This document shows positions 51,826 through 62,623 of a stretch of DNA of 64,000 nt, one piece after another. Numbering within the stretch: position 1 is the stretch's first letter; the number at the start of each line of letters is the position of its first letter. The notes beneath the pieces are model-generated. The model searched no databases and was not told the origin of the DNA. It saw only the letters and a program-made list of their open reading frames with translations. Where the stretch lies: the NCBI GenBank assembly GCA_937141935.1, contig CAKZQS010000033.1, forward strand, positions 56,259 through 120,258, read 5' to 3'. The DNA comes from an uncultured Ectothiorhodospiraceae bacterium (GTDB taxonomy: Bacteria > Pseudomonadota > Gammaproteobacteria > Nevskiales > Oceanococcaceae). Position numbers and translations under genes: made by a program.

Positions 51826-52443
51826 CTAGCGGCGCCGCCGCAGGCCGAGCAGGGCGAGGGTGGCCAGCAGCAGGCCGCCGGCGCTGCCACCGCCGCTCAG
51901 GCCCAGCGCGCGGCCTTCGCCGCCGCTTTCGACTTCGACCGGCTCGCCGAGGTCGACGCTGATCGTGGCCTCGTAGCTGTCGCCGAGCGCCAGGAAGGGC
52001 ACGCCAAGAATCTTGTAGGTCACCGGGCCATCATTGGGCAGGATGATCGTCATCGACTCGGGGTTCGAGGATGAAGTGCCGCCGTTGTTGATGACGTTGC
52101 CGTCGACATCGGCCAGGAAGAAATCGAAATCGATGACGCCATTGCCGGTCAGGTCGACCCAGGTGAACAGCATGCGCACGATGGCCTGGGGGTAGATCTC
52201 GCCGATGCCCTCGGGGAAATCCAGCGTCAGCGTGAACTCATCGCACTCGAGCACCGGCGACATGCAGGTGGGCTCGGTGCCGTTGTTGCTCTGGTGGATG
52301 ACGTTGGCGTTGACGAAGGGCCCGCCGGTGTAAACGACTTCGAGGTTGTCGAAGTCCAGTGTGGCTTCCGCCGGCGTGGCGGCGGGTGCCGCGGCCGCAA
52401 ACAGGGCCAGCCCGATGCCCGCAAGGGGCGCGATTTTCTGCAT
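51826..52443 (-). CDS. Small secreted protein with GlyGly-CTERM tail
   Basis: A 205-aa protein with a signal peptide (1-21, ending APAAT) and a beta-rich mature domain containing DLTGNGVIDFDFFLADVDG, a possible calcium-binding Asp loop. The tail GGGSAGGLLLATLALLGLRR is GlyGly-CTERM. Two cysteines (in TCMSPVLEC) may pair. The family is not recognised. It is the third protein with this tail in 10 kb, so it probably goes to the same surface route as the two proteases. Confidence 0.8.
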   Translation of the reverse strand: MQKIAPLAGIGLALFAAAAPAATPAEATLDFDNLEVVYTGGPFVNANVIHQSNNGTEPTCMSPVLECDEFTLTLDFPEGIGEIYPQAIVRMLFTWVDLTGNGVIDFDFFLADVDGNVINNGGTSSSNPESMTIILPNDGPVTYKILGVPFLALGDSYEATISVDLGEPVEVESGGEGRALGLSGGGSAGGLLLATLALLGLRRRR

Positions 52444-52588
52444 TGTGTTCTCCAGTCCCCGACGTGTCGTCGCCTGCGCAGCTTAGCCGCGTCACTGGCA
52501 AAACGGAACTCGGCGGGGCGGGCAGTCGCTTGCATTGCGCGGCGCACCTGTGGCAACACTGCGGGGGAGCCTTCAGGGAGATAGCGAC

Positions 52589-52996
52589 GTGCAAGACGCG
52601 ACGCTGGCCGGCCTGGCCATCTACGCGCTCTACGTGCTCGGGCTGTGCGTGGCCTTCGTGGCCATCGCCGCGCTGTTGGGCGAGCGCAGCCGGCACACGG
52701 CTGCCACCCGCGAGCCCTATGAGTCGGGCATCCTCGGCGCCGGCAGCACGCATTTCCGCCTGTCTTCCAAGTTCTACCTGGTCGCCGTCTTCTTCGTCAT
52801 TTTCGACCTGGAGGCGGTGTACATCTTTGCCTGGGCCCTAGTGGCCCGCGAGGCGGGCTGGGCCGGCTACATCGAGCTGATGATCTTCATCGGCGTGTTG
52901 CTCGCGGCGCTGGTCTACCTGTGGCGCGATGGGGCCCTGGACTGGGGGCCGAGAACGCAGCGCAAACGCGACGCGCGGCCGGCGCAGCAGCCCTAG
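52589..52996 (+). CDS. nuoA: NADH-quinone oxidoreductase subunit A
   Basis: A 135-aa membrane subunit of complex I with three transmembrane segments (about 8-33, 65-90, 98-120). The conserved acidic loop REPYESGI and KFYLVAVFFVIFDLEAVYIF are diagnostic. GTG 52589 is preceded by AGGGAG and gives the family start; upstream in-frame codons would add 18 unrelated residues. First gene of the nuo operon; the 145-base gap before it must contain the promoter, but no clear hexamers are seen. Confidence 0.94.
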   Translation: MQDATLAGLAIYALYVLGLCVAFVAIAALLGERSRHTAATREPYESGILGAGSTHFRLSSKFYLVAVFFVIFDLEAVYIFAWALVAREAGWAGYIELMIFIGVLLAALVYLWRDGALDWGPRTQRKRDARPAQQP

Positions 52997-52999
52997 GCC

Positions 53000-53662
53000 A
53001 TGGAATACACGCTGCAACGCTGGCCCCGCGGGGGTCAGGCGCCAGAGGAGACCGGCCCGCAGGCCGGCGGCGCGCCGGATTCGCCGGAATCGCTGCACAA
53101 GCAGGGCATCCTGACCGCGCGGCTGAACGACCTAGTGCAGTGGGGCCGCAAGCATTCGATCTGGCCCTTCAACTTTGGCCTGTCCTGCTGCTATGTGGAG
53201 ATGGCCACGGCCTTCACCAGCCCGCATGACGTGGCGCGGTTTGGCGCCGAGGTCATCCGCGCCACGCCGCGCCAGGCGGATGTCATCGTCATTTCCGGCA
53301 CGCCCTTTTTGAAGATGGCTCCGGTGATCCAGCGGCTCTATGAGCAGATGCTGGCTCCCAAGTGGGTGATTTCGATGGGCTCCTGCGCCAACTCCGGGGG
53401 GATGTACGACATCTATTCGGTGGTGCAGGGCGTCGACAAGTTCCTGCCGGTGGATGTGTACATCTCCGGCTGCCCGCCGCGACCCGAGGCCTTTCTGGAG
53501 GCGTTGATGCTGCTGCAGCAGCAGGTCGGCGCCGAGCAGCGCCCGCTGTCCTGGACCGTCGGCCCGCAGGGCATCCAGCGCGGCCCCAAGCTCTCGCGCC
53601 GCGACAGCAAGCGCGCCCACCGCCTCGCCGCGACCACGCTGCGGCCACCGGACGAGGTTTAG
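53000..53662 (+). CDS. nuoB: NADH-quinone oxidoreductase subunit B
   Basis: A 220-aa peripheral subunit that holds cluster N2, the last electron carrier before quinone. The ligands are in [23 protein letters not shown] and GCPPRPEAF. The first ~35 residues are a variable extension and the C-terminus is basic. Starts three bases after nuoA. A 275-base non-coding gap follows, which is odd inside this operon. Confidence 0.97.
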   Translation: MEYTLQRWPRGGQAPEETGPQAGGAPDSPESLHKQGILTARLNDLVQWGRKHSIWPFNFGLSCCYVEMATAFTSPHDVARFGAEVIRATPRQADVIVISGTPFLKMAPVIQRLYEQMLAPKWVISMGSCANSGGMYDIYSVVQGVDKFLPVDVYISGCPPRPEAFLEALMLLQQQVGAEQRPLSWTVGPQGIQRGPKLSRRDSKRAHRLAATTLRPPDEV

Positions 53663-53677
53663 GTCGTGTTGGGGGGG

Positions 53678-53898
53678 AATGGCCGCAGATTGACGCCGAT
53701 AGACGCAGATTTGGGGCGGGGCGGCGGGAGTGCTCACGTCCCCAGGCTGGCTTCCTGGCGGGACCGCTGCGACTCGCCGTCCCGGCAACACAATCAGGCC
53801 CCCGCCGGGCGGCCCGCCGGGGCCAGTCCAATAGGGAAAAATGGCGCGTCGGCGCGGCCTTGCGAATCCGCGAAAATCGGCGGAAATCGGCGGCTCTA
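53678..53898 (+). repeat. Second inverted pair of the CAGATT-type decamer repeat
   Basis: Left arm 53678-53711 contains CCGCAGATTGACGCCGATAG. The reverse complement of right arm 53865-53898 matches it at 24 of 34 positions. GAT cores recur every 10 bases, as in the pair at 12911-13070. A run ACTTTTTTCTTCC (53899-53911) follows the right arm. The ~150 bases between the arms show no gene. The element fills the unexpected gap between nuoB and nuoCD. Confidence 0.7.
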
Positions 53899-53937
53899 CT
53901 TTTTTCTTCCTACTGCTCAAGCCCCAAGGTGGCAGGC

Positions 53938-55707
53938 ATGACGGCCGCCGTCGCCGCCGCGCCAAGCGCCTCGCTGATTGAGGCGCTGCGGGCGCGCTGT
54001 GCGGGCCAGGAGCTGGTGGAGGAGCGCACGGCCGATGGCATGCCCACGCTGTGGGTGCCGGCCGGGGCCTTGCGGGGCCTGATGCGCTGGCTCAAAGCCG
54101 AGGCCAGCCCGCGCTTCGAGATGCTGTATGACCTGTACGCGGTCGACGAGCGCCAGCGCAGCCGCCGGGCGCCGGGCCTGCCGGCGGCCGACTTCAGCGT
54201 GGTCTACCAGCTGCTGTCGGTGCGCGGGAATGCCGACCTGCGGCTGAAGGTGGCGCTGCGCGGCGAGTACCCGCACTGCCCCAGCCTGTGCGAGGTCTGG
54301 GCCAACGCCAGCTGGTACGAGCGCGAGGCCTGGGATCTGTTCGGCGTGGTGTTCGACGACCACCCGCACCTGGTGCGGATCATGATGCCGCGCACCTGGG
54401 AGGGCCACCCGCTGCGCAAGGACCACCCGGCACGGGCTACCGAGTTCGAGCGCTTCCAGCTCGACGAGGCACGCGCGCAGCGCGAGCAGGAGGCGCTGCG
54501 CATCGACCCCGAGGAATGGGGCATGAGCCCGCAGGGCGAGGATCACGACTACATGATCCTGAACCTGGGCCCCAACCACCCCAGCGTGCACGGCGTGTTT
54601 CGCGTGATGCTGCAGCTCGATGGCGAGGAGATCGTCGAGGCGGTGCCGGACATCGGCTACCACCACCGCGGCGCCGAGAAGATGGGCGAGCGCCAGTCCT
54701 GGCACAGCTACATCCCCTATACCGACCGCGTCGATTACCTGGGCGGGGTGATGAACAACCTGCCTTATGTGATGGCGCTGGAGCGGCTCGCGGGCATCGA
54801 GGTGCCGCCGCGGGCGCAGACCATCCGCGTGATGCTGTGCGAGTTTTTCCGCATCACCTCACACCTGCTGTTCTACGGCACCTTCGTGCAGGACGTCGGG
54901 GCGATGAGCCCGATCTTCTACATGTTCGTGGACCGGCAGAAGGCCTATGACGTCATCGAGGCCATCTGCGGCTTTCGCATGCACCCGGCCTGGTTTCGCA
55001 TCGGCGGCGTGGCCCACGACCTGCCGCGGGGCTGGCAGCAGCTGGTGCGCGACTTCGTCGACTGGATGCCGCGGCGCCTGGACGACTACGAGAAGATGGC
55101 GCTGAAGAACCGCATGTTGCAAAAGCGGGCCATCGGCGTGGGCGCCTACGACACCGCCACGGCGCTGGAGTGGGGCGTCACCGGCCCCGGGCTGCGCGCC
55201 ACCGGCTGCGATTTCGACCTGCGCAAGGCGCGGCCCTACAGCGGCTATCAGCACTTCGACTTCGAGGTGCCCACGGCCACGGGCGGCGATGTCTACGACC
55301 GCTGCGTGGTGCGCGTGGAGGAGATGCGCCAGTCGCTGCGCATCATCCGCCAGTGCCTGGAGCACATGCCGGAGGGCGACTACAAGGCGCGCCACCCGCT
55401 GACCACGCCGCCGATCAAGGATCACACGATGCGCGACATCGACACGCTGATTCACCATTTTCTGAGCGTGTCCTGGGGCCCGGTGATGCCGGCCGGCGAA
55501 AGCAGCGCCATGGTCGAGGCCACCAAGGGCCTGAACAGCTACACGCTGAGCTCGGACGGTGGCACGATGAGCTACCGCACCCGCATCCGCACGCCCAGCT
55601 TCCCGCACTTGCAGATGATCCCGGCGATCTCGCGCGGGCTGATGGTGCCGGACCTGATCGCCATCATCGCCTCCATCGATTTCGTCATGGCGGATGTGGA
55701 CCGATGA
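53938..55707 (+). CDS. nuoCD: NADH-quinone oxidoreductase subunits C and D, fused
   Basis: A 589-aa fused subunit. NuoC (about 1-185) includes [27 protein letters not shown] sequence and RKDHPA. NuoD (about 195-589) starts [16 protein letters not shown], with [11 protein letters not shown] and the C-terminal quinone-site residues. The fusion is typical of gammaproteobacteria such as E. coli (600 aa). ATG 53938 is the first start after the repeat-filled gap; the upstream in-frame region is the repeat and is not coding. Confidence 0.97.
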   Translation: MTAAVAAAPSASLIEALRARCAGQELVEERTADGMPTLWVPAGALRGLMRWLKAEASPRFEMLYDLYAVDERQRSRRAPGLPAADFSVVYQLLSVRGNADLRLKVALRGEYPHCPSLCEVWANASWYEREAWDLFGVVFDDHPHLVRIMMPRTWEGHPLRKDHPARATEFERFQLDEARAQREQEALRIDPEEWGMSPQGEDHDYMILNLGPNHPSVHGVFRVMLQLDGEEIVEAVPDIGYHHRGAEKMGERQSWHSYIPYTDRVDYLGGVMNNLPYVMALERLAGIEVPPRAQTIRVMLCEFFRITSHLLFYGTFVQDVGAMSPIFYMFVDRQKAYDVIEAICGFRMHPAWFRIGGVAHDLPRGWQQLVRDFVDWMPRRLDDYEKMALKNRMLQKRAIGVGAYDTATALEWGVTGPGLRATGCDFDLRKARPYSGYQHFDFEVPTATGGDVYDRCVVRVEEMRQSLRIIRQCLEHMPEGDYKARHPLTTPPIKDHTMRDIDTLIHHFLSVSWGPVMPAGESSAMVEATKGLNSYTLSSDGGTMSYRTRIRTPSFPHLQMIPAISRGLMVPDLIAIIASIDFVMADVDR

Positions 55708-55740
55708 GCGCGCGCCATGAGCCGGCCGGGGGAGGGCGCC

Positions 55741-56214
55741 ATGCTGTCTGAGCAGGAGCAGCGCGAGATCGCTGCCGAGCGCGCGCATTACGAGCAGCCG
55801 CAGGCCGCGGCCATCGAGGCGCTCAAAATCGTGCAGGCGCACCGCGGCTGGGTCTCCGACGAGGCCGTGGCCGATATCGCCGCGGCGCTGGACACCTCCA
55901 CCGCCGCCATCGATGCGGTGGCCACCTTCTACAACCTGATTTACCGCCAGCCGGTGGGGCGGCACGTGATCCATGTCTGCGACTCGGTGTCCTGCTGGCT
56001 GATGGGCCAGCCGCGGCTGCTGGAGCTGCTGCGCGCCGAGCTGGGCATCGACCTGGGCCAAACCACGCCGGACGGCCGCTTCACGCTGCTGCCCACGGTC
56101 TGCCTGGGCACCTGCGACCGCGCGCCGGCCATGCTGGTCGGGCGTGACACCCACCGCGACCTCGAAGGCGTGGACGCGCAGCGCCTGGCCACGCTGCTGG
56201 CGGCCTACGAGTAG
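55741..56214 (+). CDS. nuoE: NADH-quinone oxidoreductase subunit E
   Basis: A 157-aa thioredoxin-fold subunit with a [2Fe-2S] cluster held by the four cysteines of CDSVSC and CLGTC. VSDEAVADIAAAL and VATFYNLIYRQPVG are family blocks. I chose ATG 55741, just after GGGGGAGGG; an in-frame ATG at 55717 would add eight residues. Confidence 0.95.
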   Translation: MLSEQEQREIAAERAHYEQPQAAAIEALKIVQAHRGWVSDEAVADIAAALDTSTAAIDAVATFYNLIYRQPVGRHVIHVCDSVSCWLMGQPRLLELLRAELGIDLGQTTPDGRFTLLPTVCLGTCDRAPAMLVGRDTHRDLEGVDAQRLATLLAAYE

Positions 56215-56223
56215 GGGCGGGCG

Positions 56224-57609
56224 ATGAGTCAGAAGATTTCCCCGCCGGACAAGCCGCTGACCGACCGCATCCGCCCGGAGCATGCGCCCTTCGATGTGGC
56301 CGAGTACGAGCGGGCCGGCGGCTATCAGGCGCTGCGTCGCGCGCTGCGCACCATGGCCCCGCAGGAGGTCGTGGCGCTGGTCAAGGATGCGAACCTGCGT
56401 GGCCGCGGCGGCGCGGGCTTTCCCACCGGCGTCAAATGGGGCCTGGTGCCGCACGGGCCGGATGCGCCAAAGCATAAATACCTGATCGCCAACGGCGACG
56501 AAATGGAGCCCGGCACCTTCAAGGACCGGCTGCTGCTGGAGGGCGACCCGCACCAGTTCATCGAGGCCATGATCGTCGCCGCCTACGCCATCCAGGCCGA
56601 TGTGGGCTACCTCTTCCTGCGCGGCGAGTACCACCTGGCCGCGCAGCGGGTGCAGCGCGCCATCGAGGAGGCCCGCGGCCGTGGCTACCTGGGCCGCAAC
56701 ATCAAGGGCAGCGGCTTCGACTTCGAGCTGCACTTGCACACCAGCGCCGGCCGCTACATCTGCGGCGAGGAGACGGCGCTGATCTCGGCGCTGGAGGGCA
56801 AGCGGGCGGTGCCGCGGGCCAAGCCGCCGTTCCCCACGGTGGCCGGGCTGTTCGGCCGGCCCACGGTCGTCAACAACGTCGAAACGCTGTGCAACGTGCC
56901 GCACATCGTCAACTACGGCGCCGACTGGTACCGCGGCCTGTCGCGCACCGAGAACGGCGGCACCAAGCTCTATGGCGTCTCCGGTCGGGTCTGCCACCCC
57001 GGCGCCTGGGAGCTGCCGATGGGCAGCAGCGCCCGCGAAATCATCGACGAGCACGCCGGCGGCATGCGCGCCGGCTTGCGGCTGCGCGGTTTCCTGCCCG
57101 GGGGCGCCAGCACCGATTTTCTGACCGCCGCGCAGCTCGACGTGGCCATGGATTACGACGCGGTGGCCAAGGCCGGCTCGCGCATGGGCACGGGCACGAT
57201 CATCGTGCTCGACGACCAGACCAGCGTCGTGGCCATGGTGCGCAACCTGGAGCACTTTTTCGCCCAGGAATCCTGCGGCTGGTGCACGCCCTGCCGCGAT
57301 GGCATCCCCTGGGCCGAGAAGGTGCTCGACGACCTGGTGTATGGCCGTGGCCGGCCGGGCGACCTGGAGCTGCTGGAGCAGCAGACCCGGCTGCTGGGCC
57401 CCGGCCGCACCTTCTGTGCCCACGCGCCGGGCGCGATGGAGCCGCTGCAGTCCGCGCTGCAGCATTGGCGGGGCGACTTCGAGGCCGGTATCGCGCCGGC
57501 GGCCGCCGCGCCCGCAATCGCCGGCCCGGCCACCCCGGAGGCGCCGCGTCCGCTGTCCGAAGTGCTGGAGACCACGCCGATGGGCCCGGTCGGGGAGGGC
57601 GGTCGATGA
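56224..57609 (+). CDS. nuoF: NADH-quinone oxidoreductase subunit F
   Basis: A 461-aa subunit that binds NADH and FMN and carries cluster N3. The Gly-rich NADH site is RGRGGAGFPTG, FMN contacts are in GEETALI, and the Fe-S ligands are in ESCGWCTPCRDG plus a Cys near residue 399. The C-terminal ~40 residues are an Ala/Pro-rich extension beyond the usual end. Stop overlaps the nuoG ATG. Confidence 0.96.
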   Translation: MSQKISPPDKPLTDRIRPEHAPFDVAEYERAGGYQALRRALRTMAPQEVVALVKDANLRGRGGAGFPTGVKWGLVPHGPDAPKHKYLIANGDEMEPGTFKDRLLLEGDPHQFIEAMIVAAYAIQADVGYLFLRGEYHLAAQRVQRAIEEARGRGYLGRNIKGSGFDFELHLHTSAGRYICGEETALISALEGKRAVPRAKPPFPTVAGLFGRPTVVNNVETLCNVPHIVNYGADWYRGLSRTENGGTKLYGVSGRVCHPGAWELPMGSSAREIIDEHAGGMRAGLRLRGFLPGGASTDFLTAAQLDVAMDYDAVAKAGSRMGTGTIIVLDDQTSVVAMVRNLEHFFAQESCGWCTPCRDGIPWAEKVLDDLVYGRGRPGDLELLEQQTRLLGPGRTFCAHAPGAMEPLQSALQHWRGDFEAGIAPAAAAPAIAGPATPEAPRPLSEVLETTPMGPVGEGGR

Positions 57610-60308
57610 GCAGCAAGCGGGCCACGATCCACATCGACGGGCAGGCGCACGAGGTCGCCGCCGGCCGCAACCTGCTGGAGGTCGCGCTGGAGCTGGGCCT
57701 GGACCTGCCCTATTTCTGCTGGCACCCGGCGCTGGGCGCCGTGGGCGCCTGCCGCCAGTGCGCCGTGACCCAGTACAAGGACGCGCAGGACCCGAGCGGC
57801 CGCGTGGTGATGGCCTGCATGACGCCCTGCGGCGACGGCACCCGTGTGGCCACGCAGGATGCGGCCTCGCGCGAGATGCGCCAGGCCGTCATCGAATGGC
57901 TGATGACCAACCACCCGCATGACTGCCCGGTCTGCGCCGAGGGCGGCAACTGCCACCTGCAGGACATGACGGTGATGACCGGCCAGGCCTATCGCCGCTA
58001 CCGGCACGCCAAGCGCACCCACCGCAACCAGGACCTGGGCCCCTTTGTGGCCCACGAGATGAACCGCTGCATCGCCTGCTACCGCTGCGTGCGCTATTAC
58101 CGCGACTACGCGGGCGGCGAGGATCTCGATGTGTTCGGCGCGCACAACAATGTCTATTTCGGTCGCGCCGAATCTGGCACGCTGGAATCGCACTTTGCCG
58201 GCAACCTGGTCGAGGTCTGCCCGACCGGCGTGTTCACCGACAAGCCCTATGGCGCCGACTACACGCGCAAGTGGGATCTGCAGCAGGCGCCCAGCCTGTG
58301 CAACCACTGCGCGGTGGGCTGCAACACCTATCCCGGCGAGCGCTACGGGCGCATCAAGCGCATCGAGAACCGCTACAACGAGGCCGTCAACGGCTATTTT
58401 CTTTGCGACCGCGGCCGCTATGGGCTGGCCTACAGCAACGAGGCCGGCCGCCCGCGCCAGGCCCGGGGGCCGCAGGGGCCCCTGCGCCCGGTGGCCGCCA
58501 TCGAGCGCCTGGCCGGGCTGCTGGATGGCCGCGTCGCCGCGGTCGTGGGCGACCGGGTCAGCTGCGAGTCGCTGTATGCGCTGCGCGCCCTGCTCGGGGC
58601 CGAACGCGTCTTTCGCGCGGCCGGGCCGGCGCAGCTCGCGCTGGAGGACGCGCAGCTGCAGCTGCTGCGCGTCGCGCCCCAGGTTGCCGATCTGCCGCGC
58701 ATCGAAAACGCCGATTGCGCGCTGCTGCTGGGCGAGGATCTGCTGCACAGCGGCGCGCGGCTGGGGCTGGCGCTGCGGCAAATGACGCGCCAGCGGGGCT
58801 TCGCGGCCGCGGCGCAGGCCCATGTGCCGACCTGGCAGGACCAGTCCGTGCGCCTGGTCGCGCAGCAGCAGCGCAGCCCGCTGCACATCGCTACCCCGGC
58901 GCGCACCGGCCTGGACGAGGTCGCCGCCACCCAGACCCGTGCCACGCCGCGCGAGCTGGCCCGCCTAGGGTGGGCCATCGCCCATGCGCTGGACCCGCAG
59001 CAGCCGGCGCCCGCCGCGCTGGAGCCGGCGCTGCAGCAGGTGGCCGAGCGCATCGCCGCCGATTTGCGCGCCGCCCAACGGCCGCTGCTGCTGACCGGCG
59101 CCGCCTGCGCCGAGCCGGCGCTGTACGCGGCCACGGCGGCCATTGCACAGGCGCTGGTGGCCTGTGGCGCCGAGGCGCCGGCGGTGGCCGCGGTGCCGGC
59201 CGCGGCGAACAGCGTGGGCCGTGCGCTCTTCGGCGGCGCCGGCCTGCAGGACCTGGCCGCGCAGGTCGAGGCCGGCCGGATCGACAGCCTGATCGTGCTC
59301 GAGCACGACCTCGCCGCCGACCTGGGCGAGGCCGGGTTGCAGCGCTGGCGCGAGCAGCTGCAGCAGCTGGCGGTGTTCGACGCGCTGCCCGGGCCGACCT
59401 GGGAGGCGGCCACGCTGGCGCTGCCGGTGGCCACGATCTTCGAGGCCGAGGGCACGCTGGTGAACTACGCCGGCCGCGCGCAGCGCCACTTCGCCGTGCA
59501 CCCGCCCGCCGGCGATGCGCGGGCCAGCTGGATCTGGCTCTGCGGCGTGGCCGAGGCGCGGGGGCAAAGCCTGGGGCCGACGCTGGATGCGCTGCTGCAG
59601 GGCCTGGCGGAGGCCGAGCCCGCCCTGGCGGGCTTGCGCGACGCGGCGCCCGCGGCCGACGCCGGCGGCCTGAACGCCGTGCCGCGGCAGCCGCACCGCT
59701 ACAGCGGGCGCACCGCGATGCATGCGCACCAGGACATGCACGAGCCGCGCCCGCCCATCGACCTGGACACCGCGCTGGGCTACACCATGGAGGGCGCCCA
59801 GGGTCCCGGCCGCGACACGCCGCCGGCCCTGCGCACCGCGCACTGGGCGCCGGGCTGGAACTCGCCCCAGGCCATCAACAAATTCCAGCAGGAGATCGGC
59901 GGCGCCCTGCGCGGCGGGCCGGCCGGCTGCCTGCTGCCGCTGGCGGAGGGTAGCCGCGCGGCCGCGCAGACCCTGGGCGCCGGCCCGCCCGAGGCGGAGG
60001 ACACGCTGCGCCTGCTGCCCCTGCCGGATCTGTTCGCCGACGATGCGCTGGCGGGCCGCAGCCCGGCGATCCAGGCGCGCCAGCAGGGCGGGGCGGCCCT
60101 GCGGCTGCACCCGCGCACGGCCGAGCGCCTGGGCCTGGCGACCGCCAGCCGGGTGCGCATCGAGGTGGACGGCGAGCAGCGGGAGCGGCCGCTGACGTTG
60201 TGCGCCGACCTTGCGGCGCAGTGCGTGGGCGCCAACCTGGCGCGCTGCGGGCTGCCGGCGGCGTGGGCGGGCCGCCCGGTGCGGCTGCGCGCGGAGGGGG
60301 GCGCATGA
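57606..60308 (+). CDS. nuoG: NADH-quinone oxidoreductase subunit G
   Basis: A 900-aa iron-sulfur subunit. The N-terminal ferredoxin part binds a [2Fe-2S] cluster ([16 protein letters not shown]). [19 protein letters not shown] and CPTG hold N4/N5. A CxxC-x3-C-x27-C set beginning CNHCAVGC (from about residue 232) matches the extra cluster N7 known from E. coli and Thermus. The rest is a degenerate molybdopterin-oxidoreductase domain. ATG 57606 overlaps the nuoF stop. Confidence 0.96.
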   Translation: MSSKRATIHIDGQAHEVAAGRNLLEVALELGLDLPYFCWHPALGAVGACRQCAVTQYKDAQDPSGRVVMACMTPCGDGTRVATQDAASREMRQAVIEWLMTNHPHDCPVCAEGGNCHLQDMTVMTGQAYRRYRHAKRTHRNQDLGPFVAHEMNRCIACYRCVRYYRDYAGGEDLDVFGAHNNVYFGRAESGTLESHFAGNLVEVCPTGVFTDKPYGADYTRKWDLQQAPSLCNHCAVGCNTYPGERYGRIKRIENRYNEAVNGYFLCDRGRYGLAYSNEAGRPRQARGPQGPLRPVAAIERLAGLLDGRVAAVVGDRVSCESLYALRALLGAERVFRAAGPAQLALEDAQLQLLRVAPQVADLPRIENADCALLLGEDLLHSGARLGLALRQMTRQRGFAAAAQAHVPTWQDQSVRLVAQQQRSPLHIATPARTGLDEVAATQTRATPRELARLGWAIAHALDPQQPAPAALEPALQQVAERIAADLRAAQRPLLLTGAACAEPALYAATAAIAQALVACGAEAPAVAAVPAAANSVGRALFGGAGLQDLAAQVEAGRIDSLIVLEHDLAADLGEAGLQRWREQLQQLAVFDALPGPTWEAATLALPVATIFEAEGTLVNYAGRAQRHFAVHPPAGDARASWIWLCGVAEARGQSLGPTLDALLQGLAEAEPALAGLRDAAPAADAGGLNAVPRQPHRYSGRTAMHAHQDMHEPRPPIDLDTALGYTMEGAQGPGRDTPPALRTAHWAPGWNSPQAINKFQQEIGGALRGGPAGCLLPLAEGSRAAAQTLGAGPPEAEDTLRLLPLPDLFADDALAGRSPAIQARQQGGAALRLHPRTAERLGLATASRVRIEVDGEQRERPLTLCADLAAQCVGANLARCGLPAAWAGRPVRLRAEGGA

Positions 60309-61270
60309 GCCTGCTCGAACACAGCCTGATCGCCGGCGGCCTGCTCGGCGCGCTGGCCGGCGGCGCGGCGGCGCTGGTGTGGATCGAGCGGCGGCTGCTG
60401 GGCATCTGGCAGGACCGTTACGGCCCCAACCGCGTGTGGCCGCTGGGCGTGGGGCAGATCTTTGCCGACATGATCAAGATCCTGACCAAGGAGGACTGGA
60501 TTCCGCCCTTCGCCGACCGCGGCGTGTTCGTGCTGGCCCCCTGCATCGCGATGGCGGTGGCGCTGCTGGCCTTCGCGGTCGTGCCGCTGGGGCCGACGCT
60601 GCATGTGGCGGCCGACTGGAATGTGGGCCTGCTGTATTTCCTGGCGATCAGCTCGCTGGGCGTCTACGCGGTGCTGCTGGGCGGCTGGGCCTCGCGCAGC
60701 AAGTACGCGCTGCTCGGCGCCGTGCGGGCCTCGGCGCAGACCATCACCTATGAGGTCTTCATGGGCCTGTCGCTGATGGGCGTGGTGGCGCTGGCCGGCA
60801 GCTTCGCGCTGAGCGACATTGTCGAGGCCCAGCGCGGGCTGTGGTTCGCCGTCCCGCAGGCGCTGGGCCTGGTGATTTTTCTGATCGCCGGCCTGGCCGA
60901 AACGCACCGGCTGCCGCTGGACCTGCCGGAGGCCGAGCACGAGCTGACGGGGGGCTATCACACCGAATATTCCGGCGGAAAGTTCGGCATGTTCTTCGTG
61001 GGCGAATACGTGGGCGTCATCCTGATCTCGGGGCTGATCACCACGCTCTTCTTCGGCGGCTGGCTGGCGCCCTTCGGTCTGCCCGAGGCGCCGCTGCTGT
61101 GGTTTTCGCTGAAGACGGGGCTGTTCATCGGGGTGTTCGTGCTGCTGCGGGCCTCGCTGCCGCGGCCGCGCTACGACCAGCTCATGGGCTTTGGCTGGAA
61201 GGTGCTGCTGCCGCTGACGCTGGCCAACGTCGCCGTGACCGGGGCCATCATCGTGGCCGGGGCGGCCTGA
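60305..61270 (+). CDS. nuoH: NADH-quinone oxidoreductase subunit H
   Basis: A 321-aa membrane subunit with about eight helices that forms the quinone-access channel with NuoB and NuoD. Signatures are [14 protein letters not shown] near the N-terminus, [26 protein letters not shown] and [14 protein letters not shown] near the end. Starts at an ATG overlapping the nuoG stop and ends on the nuoI start. Confidence 0.97.
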   Translation: MSLLEHSLIAGGLLGALAGGAAALVWIERRLLGIWQDRYGPNRVWPLGVGQIFADMIKILTKEDWIPPFADRGVFVLAPCIAMAVALLAFAVVPLGPTLHVAADWNVGLLYFLAISSLGVYAVLLGGWASRSKYALLGAVRASAQTITYEVFMGLSLMGVVALAGSFALSDIVEAQRGLWFAVPQALGLVIFLIAGLAETHRLPLDLPEAEHELTGGYHTEYSGGKFGMFFVGEYVGVILISGLITTLFFGGWLAPFGLPEAPLLWFSLKTGLFIGVFVLLRASLPRPRYDQLMGFGWKVLLPLTLANVAVTGAIIVAGAA

Positions 61271-61818
61271 TGCGCGCCTGGCTGGGCGACATCGTCTGGG
61301 GCTTTCTGAGCCAGCTGCGCTCGATGGCGCGGGTGCTGCGGCACAGCTTTGTGCGCCGCGCCACGCTGCAATACCCCGAAGAGCAGCCCGCGCTGCCGCC
61401 GCGCTATCGCGGCCGCATCGTGCTGACGCGCGACCCGGACGGCGAGGAGCGCTGCGTGGCCTGCAACCTGTGCGCGGTGGCCTGCCCGGTGGACTGCATC
61501 GCGCTGCAAAAGGCCGAGACCGAGGACGGCCGCTGGTACCCCGAGTGGTTCCGCATCAACTTCTCGCGCTGCATCTATTGCGGGCTGTGCGAGGAGGCCT
61601 GCCCGACCTATGCCATCCAGCTGACCCCGGACTACGAGATGGCCGAGTACGACCGCCGCAACCTGGTCTACGAGAAGGAGGATTTGCTGATCTCGGGGCC
61701 GGGCAAGTACCACGACTACAACTTCTACCGCAAAGCGGGCCTGGCCACCCGTGGCAAGGCCAAGGGCGAGGGCGACGGCGAGGCGCCCCCGGTGGACGTG
61801 AAGACGCTGCTGCCATGA
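61270..61818 (+). CDS. nuoI: NADH-quinone oxidoreductase subunit I
   Basis: A 182-aa ferredoxin-like subunit with two [4Fe-4S] clusters (N6a, N6b) in [15 protein letters not shown] and [15 protein letters not shown]. Electrons pass through it to NuoB. The start ATG overlaps the nuoH stop; the stop overlaps nuoJ (ATGA). Confidence 0.97.
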   Translation: MRAWLGDIVWGFLSQLRSMARVLRHSFVRRATLQYPEEQPALPPRYRGRIVLTRDPDGEERCVACNLCAVACPVDCIALQKAETEDGRWYPEWFRINFSRCIYCGLCEEACPTYAIQLTPDYEMAEYDRRNLVYEKEDLLISGPGKYHDYNFYRKAGLATRGKAKGEGDGEAPPVDVKTLLP

Positions 61819-62303
61819 GCTGGCTCTTCTACGGCGCCGGCGCGGTGGCGCTGCTGGCCACGGCGCGGGCGGTGAGCTGCGCCCACGCGGTGCACGCGCT
61901 GCTGTACCTGATCACCTCGCTGCTGGCGCTGGGCTTGGTGATGCTCAGCCTGGGCGCACCCTTTGCCGCCGCGCTGGAAGTGCTGGTCTACGCCGGCGCC
62001 ATCATGGTGCTCTTCGTCTTCGTCGTGATGCTGATCGACGTGGGCCCGGAATCGGCGCGCCAGGAACGGGCCTGGATGGCGCCGCGCTACTGGCGCGGCC
62101 CGGCCCTGCTGGCGGCCCTGCTGCTGGGTCAGCTGCTCGTGCTGCTGCTGTGGGCGCCGGAGCCGCCAGCGGCCGCAGCGCTGCCGCCGCTGAAGCAGCT
62201 GGGCGCCGTGTTCTATGGGCCCTGGCTGCTGGCCGTGGAGCTGGGCTCCTTCCTGCTGCTGGCCGGGCTGGTGGCGGCCTACCACCTGGGGCGGCGCGAC
62301 TGA
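61815..62303 (+). CDS. nuoJ: NADH-quinone oxidoreductase subunit J
   Basis: A 162-aa membrane subunit with about five helices. The conserved helix [22 protein letters not shown] (about 54-75) is the key NuoJ element with the coupling pi-bulge. Starts inside the end of nuoI and ends on the nuoK start. Confidence 0.95.
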   Translation: MSWLFYGAGAVALLATARAVSCAHAVHALLYLITSLLALGLVMLSLGAPFAAALEVLVYAGAIMVLFVFVVMLIDVGPESARQERAWMAPRYWRGPALLAALLLGQLLVLLLWAPEPPAAAALPPLKQLGAVFYGPWLLAVELGSFLLLAGLVAAYHLGRRD

Positions 62304-62623
62304 TGGCCGTGCCGCTGAGCCATGCCCTGGCGCTGGCGCTGGCGCTGTTCGCCATCGGCCTGCTCGGGCTGCTGCTGCGGCGCAACCTGCTGTTCATGCT
62401 GCTCAGCCTGGAGGTGATGCTGAATGCCGCCGGGCTGGCCTTCGTGGCCGCCGGCAGCCATTGGGGCCAGGTGGAGGGGCAGCTGATGTTCGTGCTGGTG
62501 CTGAGCCTGGCGGCCGCCGAGGTCGCCGTGGGTCTGGCGCTGGCGTTGCTGATCTGGCGCCGGCAGCACACGCTGGACGTCGACAGCCTGCGCAGCCTGC
62601 GGGCCGGGGAGGCCGAAGCGTGA
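62303..62623 (+). CDS. nuoK: NADH-quinone oxidoreductase subunit K
   Basis: A 106-aa, three-helix membrane subunit. The two conserved glutamates used in proton transfer lie in [13 protein letters not shown] and [11 protein letters not shown]. The C-terminal tail is soluble. The TGA overlaps the GTG of nuoL. Confidence 0.95.
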   Translation: MAVPLSHALALALALFAIGLLGLLLRRNLLFMLLSLEVMLNAAGLAFVAAGSHWGQVEGQLMFVLVLSLAAAEVAVGLALALLIWRRQHTLDVDSLRSLRAGEAEA

